NCBI GenBank assembly: GCA_964554415.1 | Contig: CAZKON010000024.1 | Location: 1-14,571, forward strand | Length of the DNA stretch: 14,571 bases | Reading direction: 5' to 3' | Source of the DNA: JAGVXD01 sp964554415 | GTDB taxonomy: Archaea; Nanobdellota; Nanobdellia; Pacearchaeales; GW2011-AR1 | Shown: positions 8,166 through 14,350 of the stretch, piece by piece | How the letters are laid out: every line of letters begins with the position of its first letter | Numbering within the stretch: position 1 is the stretch's first letter | The notes under the pieces: generated by a model | What the model was told of the DNA's origin: nothing | The model's database searches: none | Seen by the model: the letters and a program-made list of their open reading frames with translations, nothing else | Position numbers and translations under genes: made by a program

Positions 8166-8912
8166 ATGAGTCTTAATGCATTGGAGCAGAAAGTCAGAGC
8201 GACAATTCTTAGTGGAATCTTAGGGATTGGTGTTCTTGGCAGTGGATGTGAAACTCCTGGGGATTATATGCTTGTTTCAGGTCTTCTTGGTTTTGGGGGT
8301 CTTAATCCAAATCTTACTATGCAACAAGCAGTTGCAGTTGGAATTGGGAGAGATTTGGCAAATACTGGAGCACTTGTTGCTGCACAACACCAGTCTAGTG
8401 AGAGAATTGCAGGAGCGATTCGTGGGCAAGAGAATGCGGTAAATAGACAAAACAGTTCATCTTCTTATAGAATGGTTTCCACACCAGATATTGGGACAGT
8501 TCAGGTAGACGATGATAATATGACTGCGTACGGTTCGGGTTTTATTGGATATGGCGATTACGCCAAACGCCCATTCAGAGGTCAATTAGTAGTATGTACT
8601 GAATGGCATGATTTGAACAATAATGACCTTATGGACTTCCCAAATGAATTTATAGGGATTGGTGCTCACAGAACTACTTCTCAGAAGACCACCCTTATTC
8701 TAGACTTTAATCATAAAATTTCAGGTATAAACTATTACCTCATTGATAACGCTACTACAAAAGAGGTTAGTGCAATAAAATTTCAGGGGTCTGAATCTAG
8801 AGTCCAGGACGTATTCCTCCCAGGAAAATTACCTACTGGGAACTATAGTGCTGTTTGGGAAGCAGAGGGAGAATATCTTGGAAAGATTGTAGTAAGCGTT
8901 ACCAACCCCTAA
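8166..8912 (+). CDS. Hypothetical exported or lipoprotein-like protein
   Basis: 248 residues, family not recognised. The N-terminus has a hydrophobic segment (about 13-26) followed by GSGC (Cys28). This resembles a lipobox, but the -3 residue is Gly rather than Leu/Val, so lipidation is uncertain. Then comes a Gly/Ala-rich helical part, a Gln/Ser/Asn-rich linker (about 75-100), and a beta-rich C-terminal domain ending in LPTGNYSAVWEAEG and VVSVTNP, suggestive of an Ig-like or fibronectin-like sandwich. It has no counterpart in module copy 1. It is inserted between the genes matching the N- and C-terminal halves of the 1296-residue protein, with its own leaderless promoter. Its codons look more T-rich and it is Cys-poor (one Cys besides Cys28), unlike its neighbours. 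It may be a later arrival. Confidence 0.65.
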   Translation: MSLNALEQKVRATILSGILGIGVLGSGCETPGDYMLVSGLLGFGGLNPNLTMQQAVAVGIGRDLANTGALVAAQHQSSERIAGAIRGQENAVNRQNSSSSYRMVSTPDIGTVQVDDDNMTAYGSGFIGYGDYAKRPFRGQLVVCTEWHDLNNNDLMDFPNEFIGIGAHRTTSQKTTLILDFNHKISGINYYLIDNATTKEVSAIKFQGSESRVQDVFLPGKLPTGNYSAVWEAEGEYLGKIVVSVTNP

Positions 8913-8916
8913 TTCT

Positions 8917-8937
8917 TCGTATATAAACTATATACGA
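8917..8937. repeat. Inverted repeat after the 248-aa gene
   Basis: tcgtatat (8917-8924) and atatacga (8930-8937) form a perfect 8-bp hairpin with a 5-base loop, starting 4 bases after the stop codon. It may end the upstream transcript or bind a regulator. It lacks the T-run expected for an archaeal terminator. Confidence 0.45.
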
Positions 8938-8970
8938 CCTTAATCCATTATACCATCTCGTTCCTCTCTT

Positions 8971-9034
8971 GCTGCGGAGTTCCTCGGCTAAAGAGCTGCG
9001 GACTTCCTCGCTGCGGAGTCGCTGCGCTAACTCG
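8971..9034. repeat. GC-rich imperfect direct repeats
   Basis: gctgcggagttcctcg (8971-8986) and gctgcggacttcctcg (8995-9010) are 15/16 identical. They are followed by partial copies, gctgcggagtc (9010-9020) and gctgcgctaactcg (9021-9034). The block is markedly richer in G+C than its surroundings and lies between two protein genes, just upstream of the promoter of the 704-residue protein. Confidence 0.6.
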
Positions 9035-9043
9035 TCAAGAATA

Positions 9044-9051
9044 TTTATAAA
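9044..9051 (+). promoter_or_regulatory. TATA box of the 704-aa protein gene
   Basis: tttataaa is centred about 25 bases upstream of the ATG at 9073, predicting a leaderless mRNA. It shows that the second half of the split giant gene is expressed as its own unit. Confidence 0.6.
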
Positions 9052-9072
9052 CAACCTTCTGCTCTCTAAGTA

Positions 9073-11187
9073 ATGCAAAAAAAGAGGCAACGCGCTGTAT
9101 CTTCAATAGCTTTTGGCGAGATATTTTTAATCTTGAGTCTTAGTTTTGCGATTGCGTTTTTGTTGTCGGAAAAAGTTGGAGTGGTTAGTGCTGATCCTCT
9201 TGCAGGTGTCTACGGTTCAATAGGGGAAAGTGCGGCAACTACGGCAGAATCAAATACATTGATTGGTACAAAAACGGGGGGAGATTTCAGCCTGACAAAA
9301 GGAATCGGGCAGGTTGCCAGTGGTAAGGCAACCCTCGGTTTTACTAATCCAGTTACAGCAGGCGTTGCAGGCTCGCTCGCGCAAGGATTGTTTTGGGGGG
9401 GAGTGTTGTTTGCCGGCGTGAAGTTACTTGCGCCGTTATTGGGAGTGGGAAAAGAGACAACTAATGCTCTTGCAACTGCAGCGCTAGTCGGAGGAATAGG
9501 TGGAGGAGTGATTAAATCAACTGTAGTTTATGTGCATGGAGGTCTTGAAGGCGCAAAGATTGGTTCTCTCACTGCAGGGCAGGCAGGTTTCTTCGGCGGT
9601 TTGATAATTACCGCAGTCGTGTTTTTAGTGATGTATAAAAAAGAGAAGAAGCAACTTGTGAGTTTTCAATGCCTGCCGTGGGAGCCGCCATTGAAAGGCG
9701 AGAGATGTGAGGATTGCAACAAAGATCCTCTTAAACCATGCACTGAATACCGATGTAAATCACTTGGGCAGGGATGCCAATTACTGAATCCTAACACTGG
9801 TAAAGAGCAATGCACTTGGGTAAGCAAGTTCGATGTTGAAAGCCCTAAAATCACTCCATGGGTCGAGCCATTGCGCCCTGTTGATGCAAGATATGTTCCT
9901 GACACAGCCGTAAGACCACCGGCAATTGGAACAAAAGTTGTTGCGAGCAAGAACAATGGATGCTTGGATGCATTTACTCCATTGCAATTTGGAATTATAA
10001 CTAACGAGCCTGCACAATGTAAAGTTGATTACAATCATACTCAAAAGTTTGATGATATGCAATTCTTCTTTGGAGGAGATAACTATTATTCATATAATCA
10101 CACGCAGAAAATGCGCCTGCCTGGAGGAGCAGATAGTGACATTACTCCTCTCTTGAATAATGATGGACATTTTGCGCTCTACACGCGCTGTCGTGATGCT
10201 AATGGAAATGAGAATGTTGATGAGTATTCTATTAGCTTCTGTGTCAATCAGGGTCCTGACACAACACCTCCACGTATTGAAGGGACATCAATAACAACAG
10301 GAAGCCCTGTGCAATATAAGATTGAGCAGTTACCAATTGAAGTGTATGTAAACGAGCCAGTAGAATGCCGCTGGAGCACGCAAAGCAAAGCATACGATGA
10401 TATGGAGAATGCAATGCGCTGTGCGAACGACGTGGCACAATTCAACAGTGATTTGAGTTATACATGCACAACTAACCTGACTGGCATTAAAGACCGTGAA
10501 GAGAATAAATTCTACTTCCGCTGTAAAGACCAGCCCGGCAAAGAAGAAAAAGAAAGAAATGTAATGGCGCAAAGCCATGAACTCTCTTTGATGGGAAGCC
10601 AATCACTTACTATTGACAGCGTTGCTCCGAACGGAACAATTTCAGGAAGTACTAATGCTGTTAGTGTGACATTAAGCATACAAACAAGCAACGGCGCAAA
10701 TGAAGGCAAGGCAATCTGCTCATTCTCAAACAAGAGCGCTCCGGCAAGTGATTTCATAACAATGTTCTCAACAGATAGCTATACTCACTCGCAGGAACTG
10801 ACATTGTCTGCAGGAACTTATATAGTTCACTTTAGATGCGTTGACTCTGGAGGAAACTTGGCTACGGCACAGACAAGATTTACTGTTAATATTGACAAAC
10901 AGGCGCCTCAAGTTACACGAATGTACCGAGATCAGGCATTAAAAGTTACGACTGATGAAGAAGCAGAATGCCGCTATTCCACAACGAGCTGCAACTTTGC
11001 CATAACAGATGGACTGCGTATGCAATACCAGAATGTTGACACAAGAACGCGACACTTTGCTGACTGGAAGCAAGGTATTACATATTACATACGCTGCGTT
11101 GATGCGTATGGTAATGAACCTAATCCTGCTGCATGCAGCGTTATTGCGAGACCGATTGAGCTTTTGCAGGCAAGCAGCAGTTCATAG
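9073..11187 (+). CDS. Membrane/surface protein (704 aa), equivalent to the C-terminal half of the 1296-residue protein
   Basis: 704 residues. An N-terminal hydrophobic segment (about 14-40, IFLILSLSFAIAF) resembles the N-terminal anchor of the 1296-residue protein (ICLVLSLTVSFAY), so this half carries its own membrane signal. A Gly/Ala-rich helical membrane block (about 95-193) follows, then KKEKKQLVSFQCLPW and a Cys knot with KSLGQGCQLLN (compare ESLGQSCQLIN in the paralogue). The remainder (about 255-704) is a set of Ig-like repeats with NEPAQC, NEPVEC and DEEAEC motifs, each strand-rich, with CKD/CRD elements and NHT, NLT, NGT and NKS sequons. It ends in four serines. The match to the 1296-residue protein runs from about residue 632 to its end. 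It probably works with the 508-residue protein as the two-chain version of the fused protein; function unknown. Confidence 0.75.
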   Translation: MQKKRQRAVSSIAFGEIFLILSLSFAIAFLLSEKVGVVSADPLAGVYGSIGESAATTAESNTLIGTKTGGDFSLTKGIGQVASGKATLGFTNPVTAGVAGSLAQGLFWGGVLFAGVKLLAPLLGVGKETTNALATAALVGGIGGGVIKSTVVYVHGGLEGAKIGSLTAGQAGFFGGLIITAVVFLVMYKKEKKQLVSFQCLPWEPPLKGERCEDCNKDPLKPCTEYRCKSLGQGCQLLNPNTGKEQCTWVSKFDVESPKITPWVEPLRPVDARYVPDTAVRPPAIGTKVVASKNNGCLDAFTPLQFGIITNEPAQCKVDYNHTQKFDDMQFFFGGDNYYSYNHTQKMRLPGGADSDITPLLNNDGHFALYTRCRDANGNENVDEYSISFCVNQGPDTTPPRIEGTSITTGSPVQYKIEQLPIEVYVNEPVECRWSTQSKAYDDMENAMRCANDVAQFNSDLSYTCTTNLTGIKDREENKFYFRCKDQPGKEEKERNVMAQSHELSLMGSQSLTIDSVAPNGTISGSTNAVSVTLSIQTSNGANEGKAICSFSNKSAPASDFITMFSTDSYTHSQELTLSAGTYIVHFRCVDSGGNLATAQTRFTVNIDKQAPQVTRMYRDQALKVTTDEEAECRYSTTSCNFAITDGLRMQYQNVDTRTRHFADWKQGITYYIRCVDAYGNEPNPAACSVIARPIELLQASSSS

Positions 11188-11189
11188 GA

Positions 11190-11201
11190 TTTATTCTTTT
11201 C
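11190..11201 (+). terminator. T-rich putative terminator after the 704-aa gene
   Basis: The pyrimidine-rich stretch tttattcttttc begins three bases after the stop codon. T-runs of this kind are typical archaeal transcription ends. No hairpin precedes it. Confidence 0.35.
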
Positions 11202-11237
11202 TAATACCCTATCCCTATAGTCTTGCTATGGGGATAA
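11202..11237 (-). repeat. Hairpin repeat, degenerate internal copy (inverted orientation)
   Basis: On the plus strand, atccctatag (11211-11220) and ctatggggat (11226-11235) form a 10-bp stem with one G-T pair and a 5-base loop. Read on the minus strand, it gives tatccccatagcaag, a short variable part, then gggtattag. This matches ctatccccacagcaag...ggggtattac at the right end of the window. It lies between the convergent 704-residue gene and hjc. Confidence 0.5.
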
Positions 11238-11354
11238 AGTCCACGCTCTCCTGACAGAAGAAACGCGTCCATGTTTAAGAGTGAACAAACATCTGGTTGA
11301 AGAGATAAGTATCTGTAATACGAATCAGCTTCAATGCTTCGGTTCTTTTAGATG

Positions 11355-11400
11355 CCCTACTCCGCCAGCAGGCGGATTTGCCGAAGGCAAACTCTCAGGG
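11355..11400. repeat. Two-armed inverted-repeat structure downstream of hjc
   Basis: tccgcc/ggcgga (11361-11366/11371-11376) and tttgcc/ggcaaa (11377-11382/11386-11391) are adjacent hairpins with tiny loops, closed by ccct/aggg (11355-11358/11397-11400) into a three-way-junction shape. It starts 10 bases from the hjc stop codon, so a 3' end or processing role for hjc mRNA is possible; a mobile-element remnant is also possible. Confidence 0.5.
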
Positions 11401-11409
11401 TGGGGAGCT

Positions 11410-11829
11410 TCACTCAGTCAATTCATTTAGAGCATTTATTCCCTCAAAAAACTGGCTGAAGCGCTGCCCGTTTGTTTTTGCATTATCCAAACTGATTACC
11501 CAATTTTTATCGGTGTCTTCCATCTTTTCTGGATTAAGAAAGAGCCAACCTTGATGATTGAAGCGCGCAGCAATTGCGGGCTGCAGACCGAGAGAAAGCG
11601 CGAATGTCACAAAATCATCTATCTGCGCTTTTGTTATGTAAATACGGTTTTTTCTGCTGGACTTTACTTCTATTGCATAACCTTTCTTTCCAACTTTGCC
11701 GGCTATTAAGTCGCAAGGAGAATCGTCGTTGACTCCTGAGCCTGCGACACGCAAAGCGCGCCAACCGTTTTCTGTAAAAAGTTTAACAAGCTCGCGCTCA
11801 ACATTCGCCCCTTTTGATTTGTTTGACAT
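11410..11829 (-). CDS. hjc: Archaeal Holliday junction resolvase Hjc
   Basis: 139 residues, the usual size. Hjc dimers cut four-way DNA junctions symmetrically during homologous recombination and fork repair. The nuclease fold residues are visible: Glu11 in KGANVEREL, Ser31 in RVAGSG, Asp40 in CDLIAG, and Glu54 and Lys56 in AIEVKSS. These correspond to the metal-binding E...D...ExK set of the family. A YITKAQIDDF segment (about 64-73) and a Trp-containing C-terminal strand follow, as in known Hjc proteins. The gene has its own leaderless promoter and is not overlapped by the lysS operon upstream. The start at 11829 is supported by TATA spacing. Confidence 0.92.
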   Translation of the reverse strand: MSNKSKGANVERELVKLFTENGWRALRVAGSGVNDDSPCDLIAGKVGKKGYAIEVKSSRKNRIYITKAQIDDFVTFALSLGLQPAIAARFNHQGWLFLNPEKMEDTDKNWVISLDNAKTNGQRFSQFFEGINALNELTE

Positions 11830-11850
11830 TATAGAAAAGAAGAAAAGAAG

Positions 11851-11858
11851 TTTATAAG
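11851..11858 (-). promoter_or_regulatory. TATA box of hjc
   Basis: Read on the minus strand, cttataaa is centred about 25 bases upstream of the hjc ATG at 11829. This is consistent with a leaderless transcript. Confidence 0.6.
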
Positions 11859-11876
11859 TTATACGTCTCTAGACAC

Positions 11877-12035
11877 TCAATGTGTATAATGATTCAGAAT
11901 CCATCCCAAAGAGAGGACAATTACAACAATCGGAAGCCAGGGAATATTTATCCTTACCAAGCCCAGCTCTGTCAGAAGCCAGATAATACCTACTACGAAT
12001 ACGAGAAATGCAAAGGTGGGAAAACGCTTTTTCAT
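11877..12035 (-). CDS. Small two-helix membrane protein
   Basis: 52 residues starting MKKRFPTF. Two hydrophobic helices (about 7-27 and 31-47) are separated by a short ELGLVRINIPWLP turn. This pattern, with a conserved-looking IPWLP before the second helix, resembles small LiaF/LiaI-type (DUF5668-like) transmembrane proteins, but the assignment is tentative. A longer reading from 12101 would run through the histone-like gene in another frame and is not favoured. The ATG at 12035 follows the stop codon of the upstream gene after a single base, so the two are translationally coupled. It is the last gene of the lysS operon. Function unknown. Confidence 0.65.
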   Translation of the reverse strand: MKKRFPTFAFLVFVVGIIWLLTELGLVRINIPWLPIVVIVLSLGWILNHYTH

Positions 12036-12036
12036 G

Positions 12037-12210
12037 CTACAAATCCCTCGCTTGTAATGTCCTGCGACCGTTAAGCTTTGCTCTTGTTGCTGCCTCTTCA
12101 AGCAACTTTAAGACTTTCCTGTTAAGTGCGTCTGGAACATCTGCCGAAACTGACAGTTCTGGGACAGCAGGCTTTATTTTACTTTTTATTATTAAATCTA
12201 CGTCTGCCAT
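12037..12210 (-). CDS. Small histone-fold (DUF1931-like) protein
   Basis: 57 residues. The order LIIKSKIKPAVPELSVSADV, then DALNRKVLKLLEEAATRAKL, then NGRRTLQARDL is the helix-strand-helix pattern of a minimal archaeal histone fold. The GRRTLQARDL end corresponds to the GRKT(V/I)xxxD signature of archaeal histones, and the whole fits the short DUF1931 type common in archaea. A DNA-binding or chromatin role is inferred from the family. The start has a strong Shine-Dalgarno (ggaggtg) four bases upstream, inside lysS, and the gene overlaps the lysS 3' end by 32 bases in another frame. It is followed after one base by the small membrane protein. Confidence 0.8.
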   Translation of the reverse strand: MADVDLIIKSKIKPAVPELSVSADVPDALNRKVLKLLEEAATRAKLNGRRTLQARDL

Positions 12211-13741
12211 TTGACACCTCCTTTTCCTTTTTCTTTTCTTGTTTAGTCGTAGGTGGAGTTTCCTTCACTTCTGGTTTCATGAATGGGAAGAGAAGAACGT
12301 CGCGGATAGAATCCTGCCCTGTTAAAAGCATAATCATCCTGTCAATTCCTACTCCAAGACCTCCTGTAGGTGGCATGCCTACTTCCAGAGCGCTGACAAA
12401 ATCATCGTCGTAAGGATTAGCTTCTTTATTTCCCTGTTTCAACATTTTCTGCTGCTCTTCTAAAAGCTTTTTTTGTATTACCGGATCATTAAGCTCTGAA
12501 TATGCATTACCTATCTCTACACCCATACAGAAAGGCTCGAAACGTTCAATCAAACGGCAGAGCTTGTCATTACGGTGAAGTTTGCAGAGTGGAGTTGTTT
12601 CAAGCGGGTGATCAATAATAAATGTTGGCTGCTCCAAATGCTCCTCGCAGAAATGCTCAAACAAAGATTGGACTGCCCAACCCCATGTGTCTCCTTTCTT
12701 CTCTATTCTATGCTCTTTTATTATTTCGAAAAGCTCTTGCGTGGACTTACTCTCCACTTCTATCTTTGCATAATGTTTGATTGCTTCTGTCATTGTCAAA
12801 CGCTTCCAAGGCTTCTTGAAATCAATTTCCTTACCGCGAAAATTAATTTTTGTTGAGCTGTTTACTTTTTTTGCTGTATAAACGTAGAGGTCTTCCATAA
12901 GTTCCATCATGTCATTATAATCTGCATAAGCCTGATAGATTTCCATCATTGTAAATTCAGGATTGTGCCAGCGGTCAATGCCCTCGTTGCGGAAATTGCG
13001 CGCGATTGTAAAAACTTTTTCATATCCTCCAACAATCAAACGCTTGAGATAAAGCTCTGGAGAGATTGCCAGATATAAATCAATATCTAAAGAATTTAAG
13101 TGTGTGGTGAACGGCCGTGCGTTCGCGCCGCCATATACTATCTGCAAGTAAGGAGTGTCTACTTCATTAAATCCCCTGCTCTTGAGAAATTCCCTTATTG
13201 CATCCAATATTTTTTCTCTTTTATCAAAAACCTGTTTTACTTCTGGTGACATGATGAGGTCAAGATATCTCTTTCTGTAACGCTCTTCTTTGTCTTCCAA
13301 CCCGTGCCATTTATCCGGCAGGGTTTGAAGTGATTTTGATACAATCTCTGCTTTTTTCACTAGAATAGAAAGCTCGCCACGTTTTGTCCTGAAAATAGTA
13401 CCTTCAACACCAACAAAGTCGCCTAAATCTATGTATTTTTTAAAAAATGTGAAAGTTTTCTCCGGAGTGTCTGAATCTTGGAGAACAAGCTGAATTCTTC
13501 CAGAGCCATCCTGTACAACTCCAAATGCAATTTTGCCCATGTTCCTAAAACTCATAAGGCGACCTGCGATTGTCACACTCACATCTGCTTTCTGTTCTGG
13601 TTTGAGAGCACTATATTTTTGCTGCAATGCTGCTGCTTCGTCTTTCTTCTTGAAGATATGAGGATAAGGATTAATCTTTTGCTTTCTCAATTCTTCAATC
13701 TTTCTCAAACGTTCTTTGACAACTTCATCATGGCGCCCCAT
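12179..13741 (-). CDS. lysS: Lysyl-tRNA synthetase, class II
   Basis: 520 residues, full length. It charges tRNA-Lys with lysine using ATP, in the cytoplasm. An N-terminal OB-fold anticodon-binding domain (about 54-145, VTIAGRLMSFRNMGK) is followed by the class II catalytic core. Motif 1 lies around 165-200 (FLKSRGFNEVDTPYL), motif 2 around 249-271 (FRNEGIDRWHNPEF, with the ATP-binding Arg), and motif 3 around 463-485 (GLGVGIDRMIMLL). The C-terminus carries a basic Lys-rich tail after FPFMKPE. Most archaea use the unrelated class I enzyme, so a class II enzyme here suggests ancient transfer from bacteria or a DPANN trait. It is the first gene of an operon with the histone-fold and small membrane proteins, driven by a leaderless promoter. 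Confidence 0.95.
   Translation of the reverse strand: MGRHDEVVKERLRKIEELRKQKINPYPHIFKKKDEAAALQQKYSALKPEQKADVSVTIAGRLMSFRNMGKIAFGVVQDGSGRIQLVLQDSDTPEKTFTFFKKYIDLGDFVGVEGTIFRTKRGELSILVKKAEIVSKSLQTLPDKWHGLEDKEERYRKRYLDLIMSPEVKQVFDKREKILDAIREFLKSRGFNEVDTPYLQIVYGGANARPFTTHLNSLDIDLYLAISPELYLKRLIVGGYEKVFTIARNFRNEGIDRWHNPEFTMMEIYQAYADYNDMMELMEDLYVYTAKKVNSSTKINFRGKEIDFKKPWKRLTMTEAIKHYAKIEVESKSTQELFEIIKEHRIEKKGDTWGWAVQSLFEHFCEEHLEQPTFIIDHPLETTPLCKLHRNDKLCRLIERFEPFCMGVEIGNAYSELNDPVIQKKLLEEQQKMLKQGNKEANPYDDDFVSALEVGMPPTGGLGVGIDRMIMLLTGQDSIRDVLLFPFMKPEVKETPPTTKQEKKKEKEVSNGRRRFNNKK
12215..12221 (-). promoter_or_regulatory. Shine-Dalgarno site of the histone-fold gene
   Basis: ggaggtg on the minus strand lies four bases before the ATG at 12210 and within lysS codons. 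It is the strongest ribosome site in the window and decides this internal start. Confidence 0.7.
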
Positions 13742-13762
13742 CTAACGATGAGAAAAAGAGGA

Positions 13763-13770
13763 TTTATATA
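13763..13770 (-). promoter_or_regulatory. TATA box of the lysS operon
   Basis: tatataaa on the minus strand is centred about 25 bases upstream of the lysS ATG at 13741, predicting a leaderless start. Confidence 0.65.
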
Positions 13771-13805
13771 GTTTTAGACGAGGTTAAGTCAAGTTGCCAA
13801 CGTAG

Positions 13806-13842
13806 AACTTTTACCTGTGAAAAAAACTTTTATCTGTAAAAC
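13806..13842. repeat. Direct repeat upstream of lysS promoter
   Basis: aacttttacctgtgaaaa (from 13806) and aacttttatctgtaaaac (from 13825) are imperfect direct repeats with a 19-base period. A shorter acctgtaa recurs at 13920-13927. They lie about 40-75 bases upstream of the lysS TATA box and could bind a regulator, or be leftover repeats. Confidence 0.5.
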
Positions 13843-13955
13843 AACCCTCTGTGCTTCGGATGTATATGAGGATATAACGCTGGTTACATATGTTGGATAA
13901 CAGTAGTTCTTGACAAATCACCTGTAAGCGGAGGTTATTGTTTACGTTAAGAAGC

Positions 13956-14231
13956 TTAGAAACCCAAAATCTTAAACTCTTTGAAATCCTGCAAACGCTC
14001 TTCCTTCTCTTCGATATTCCTAATTTGCGTATATTTAGGCCCGCGCTTGGCGATTGCTGCAACTGCATCAACTGACTCTTTATCTCCTTCAAGGAAAACC
14101 TCGGCGCGACCGTCGCTCCTGACACGAAGGAAACCCCGGACAGTGTGCGCATCTGCGGCTTCTTTGATGAACTGCTTAAAGAATAGACTCTGCATGTTTC
14201 CTGTGATATACAAACGAATGGCTTTTTTCAT
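13956..14231 (-). CDS. Acylphosphatase-like protein lacking the catalytic residues
   Basis: 91 residues, normal length for the acylphosphatase fold (beta-alpha-beta-beta-alpha-beta), which normally hydrolyses acyl phosphates. The family pattern VxGxVQGVxFR is here ITGNMQSLFFK (residues 9-19), so the phosphate-binding Arg is Lys. The GWVxN position is GFLRV, so the catalytic Asn is Val. The later DG, EGD, GPKYTQI and the final F.I strand are kept. The fold is therefore well supported, but activity is doubtful; a binding or regulatory role is possible. It has its own leaderless promoter and diverges from the cas1 fragment. Confidence 0.85.
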   Translation of the reverse strand: MKKAIRLYITGNMQSLFFKQFIKEAADAHTVRGFLRVRSDGRAEVFLEGDKESVDAVAAIAKRGPKYTQIRNIEEKEERLQDFKEFKILGF

Positions 14232-14252
14232 GAAAAGAATGGGGGGATGGTG

Positions 14253-14260
14253 TTTATATA
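14253..14260 (-). promoter_or_regulatory. TATA box of the acylphosphatase-like gene
   Basis: tatataaa on the minus strand is centred about 25 bases upstream of the ATG at 14231. Confidence 0.6.
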
Positions 14261-14321
14261 ATTTTGGCGTATCATGTTTACATTATCTTTACCACTTTTT
14301 AGTTATTATAAATTAGTTAGA

Positions 14322-14329
14322 TTTAAATA
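14322..14329 (+). promoter_or_regulatory. TATA box of the cas1 fragment
   Basis: tttaaata is centred about 25 bases before the ATG at 14351. It supports that ATG over an upstream TTG and suggests that the promoter is intact. Confidence 0.55.
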
Positions 14330-14350
14330 TCTGCATTTTTGTACTTTTTT

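Noticed and set aside
8899..9090. Minus-strand 63-aa reading frame across the GC-rich repeats
   Set aside because: It is a product of the repeats (ELAQRLRSEEVRSS-like), starts inside the 704-aa gene and covers that gene's promoter. There is no separate support for it as a gene.
11202..11260. Coding similarity between the minus strand here (LYPHSKTIG) and the frame after the cas1 stop (RYPHSKLMG)
   Set aside because: The resemblance comes from the shared hairpin repeat. The left-end copy has a different base count, which would shift the frame, so selection appears to act on the structure and not on a peptide.
11200..11300. Possible RNase P RNA: ggataaagtcc followed by gacagaag after a hairpin
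   Set aside because: The order and spacing do not fit. The acagaa-type segment should lie near the 3' end after an agatnnatg-like region, which is absent, and the gaggaaagtcc core is imperfect.
14339..14350. Upstream TTG start for the Cas1 fragment
   Set aside because: The ATG at 14351 fits both the TATA spacing and the usual MKLIVxxxG beginning of Cas1.
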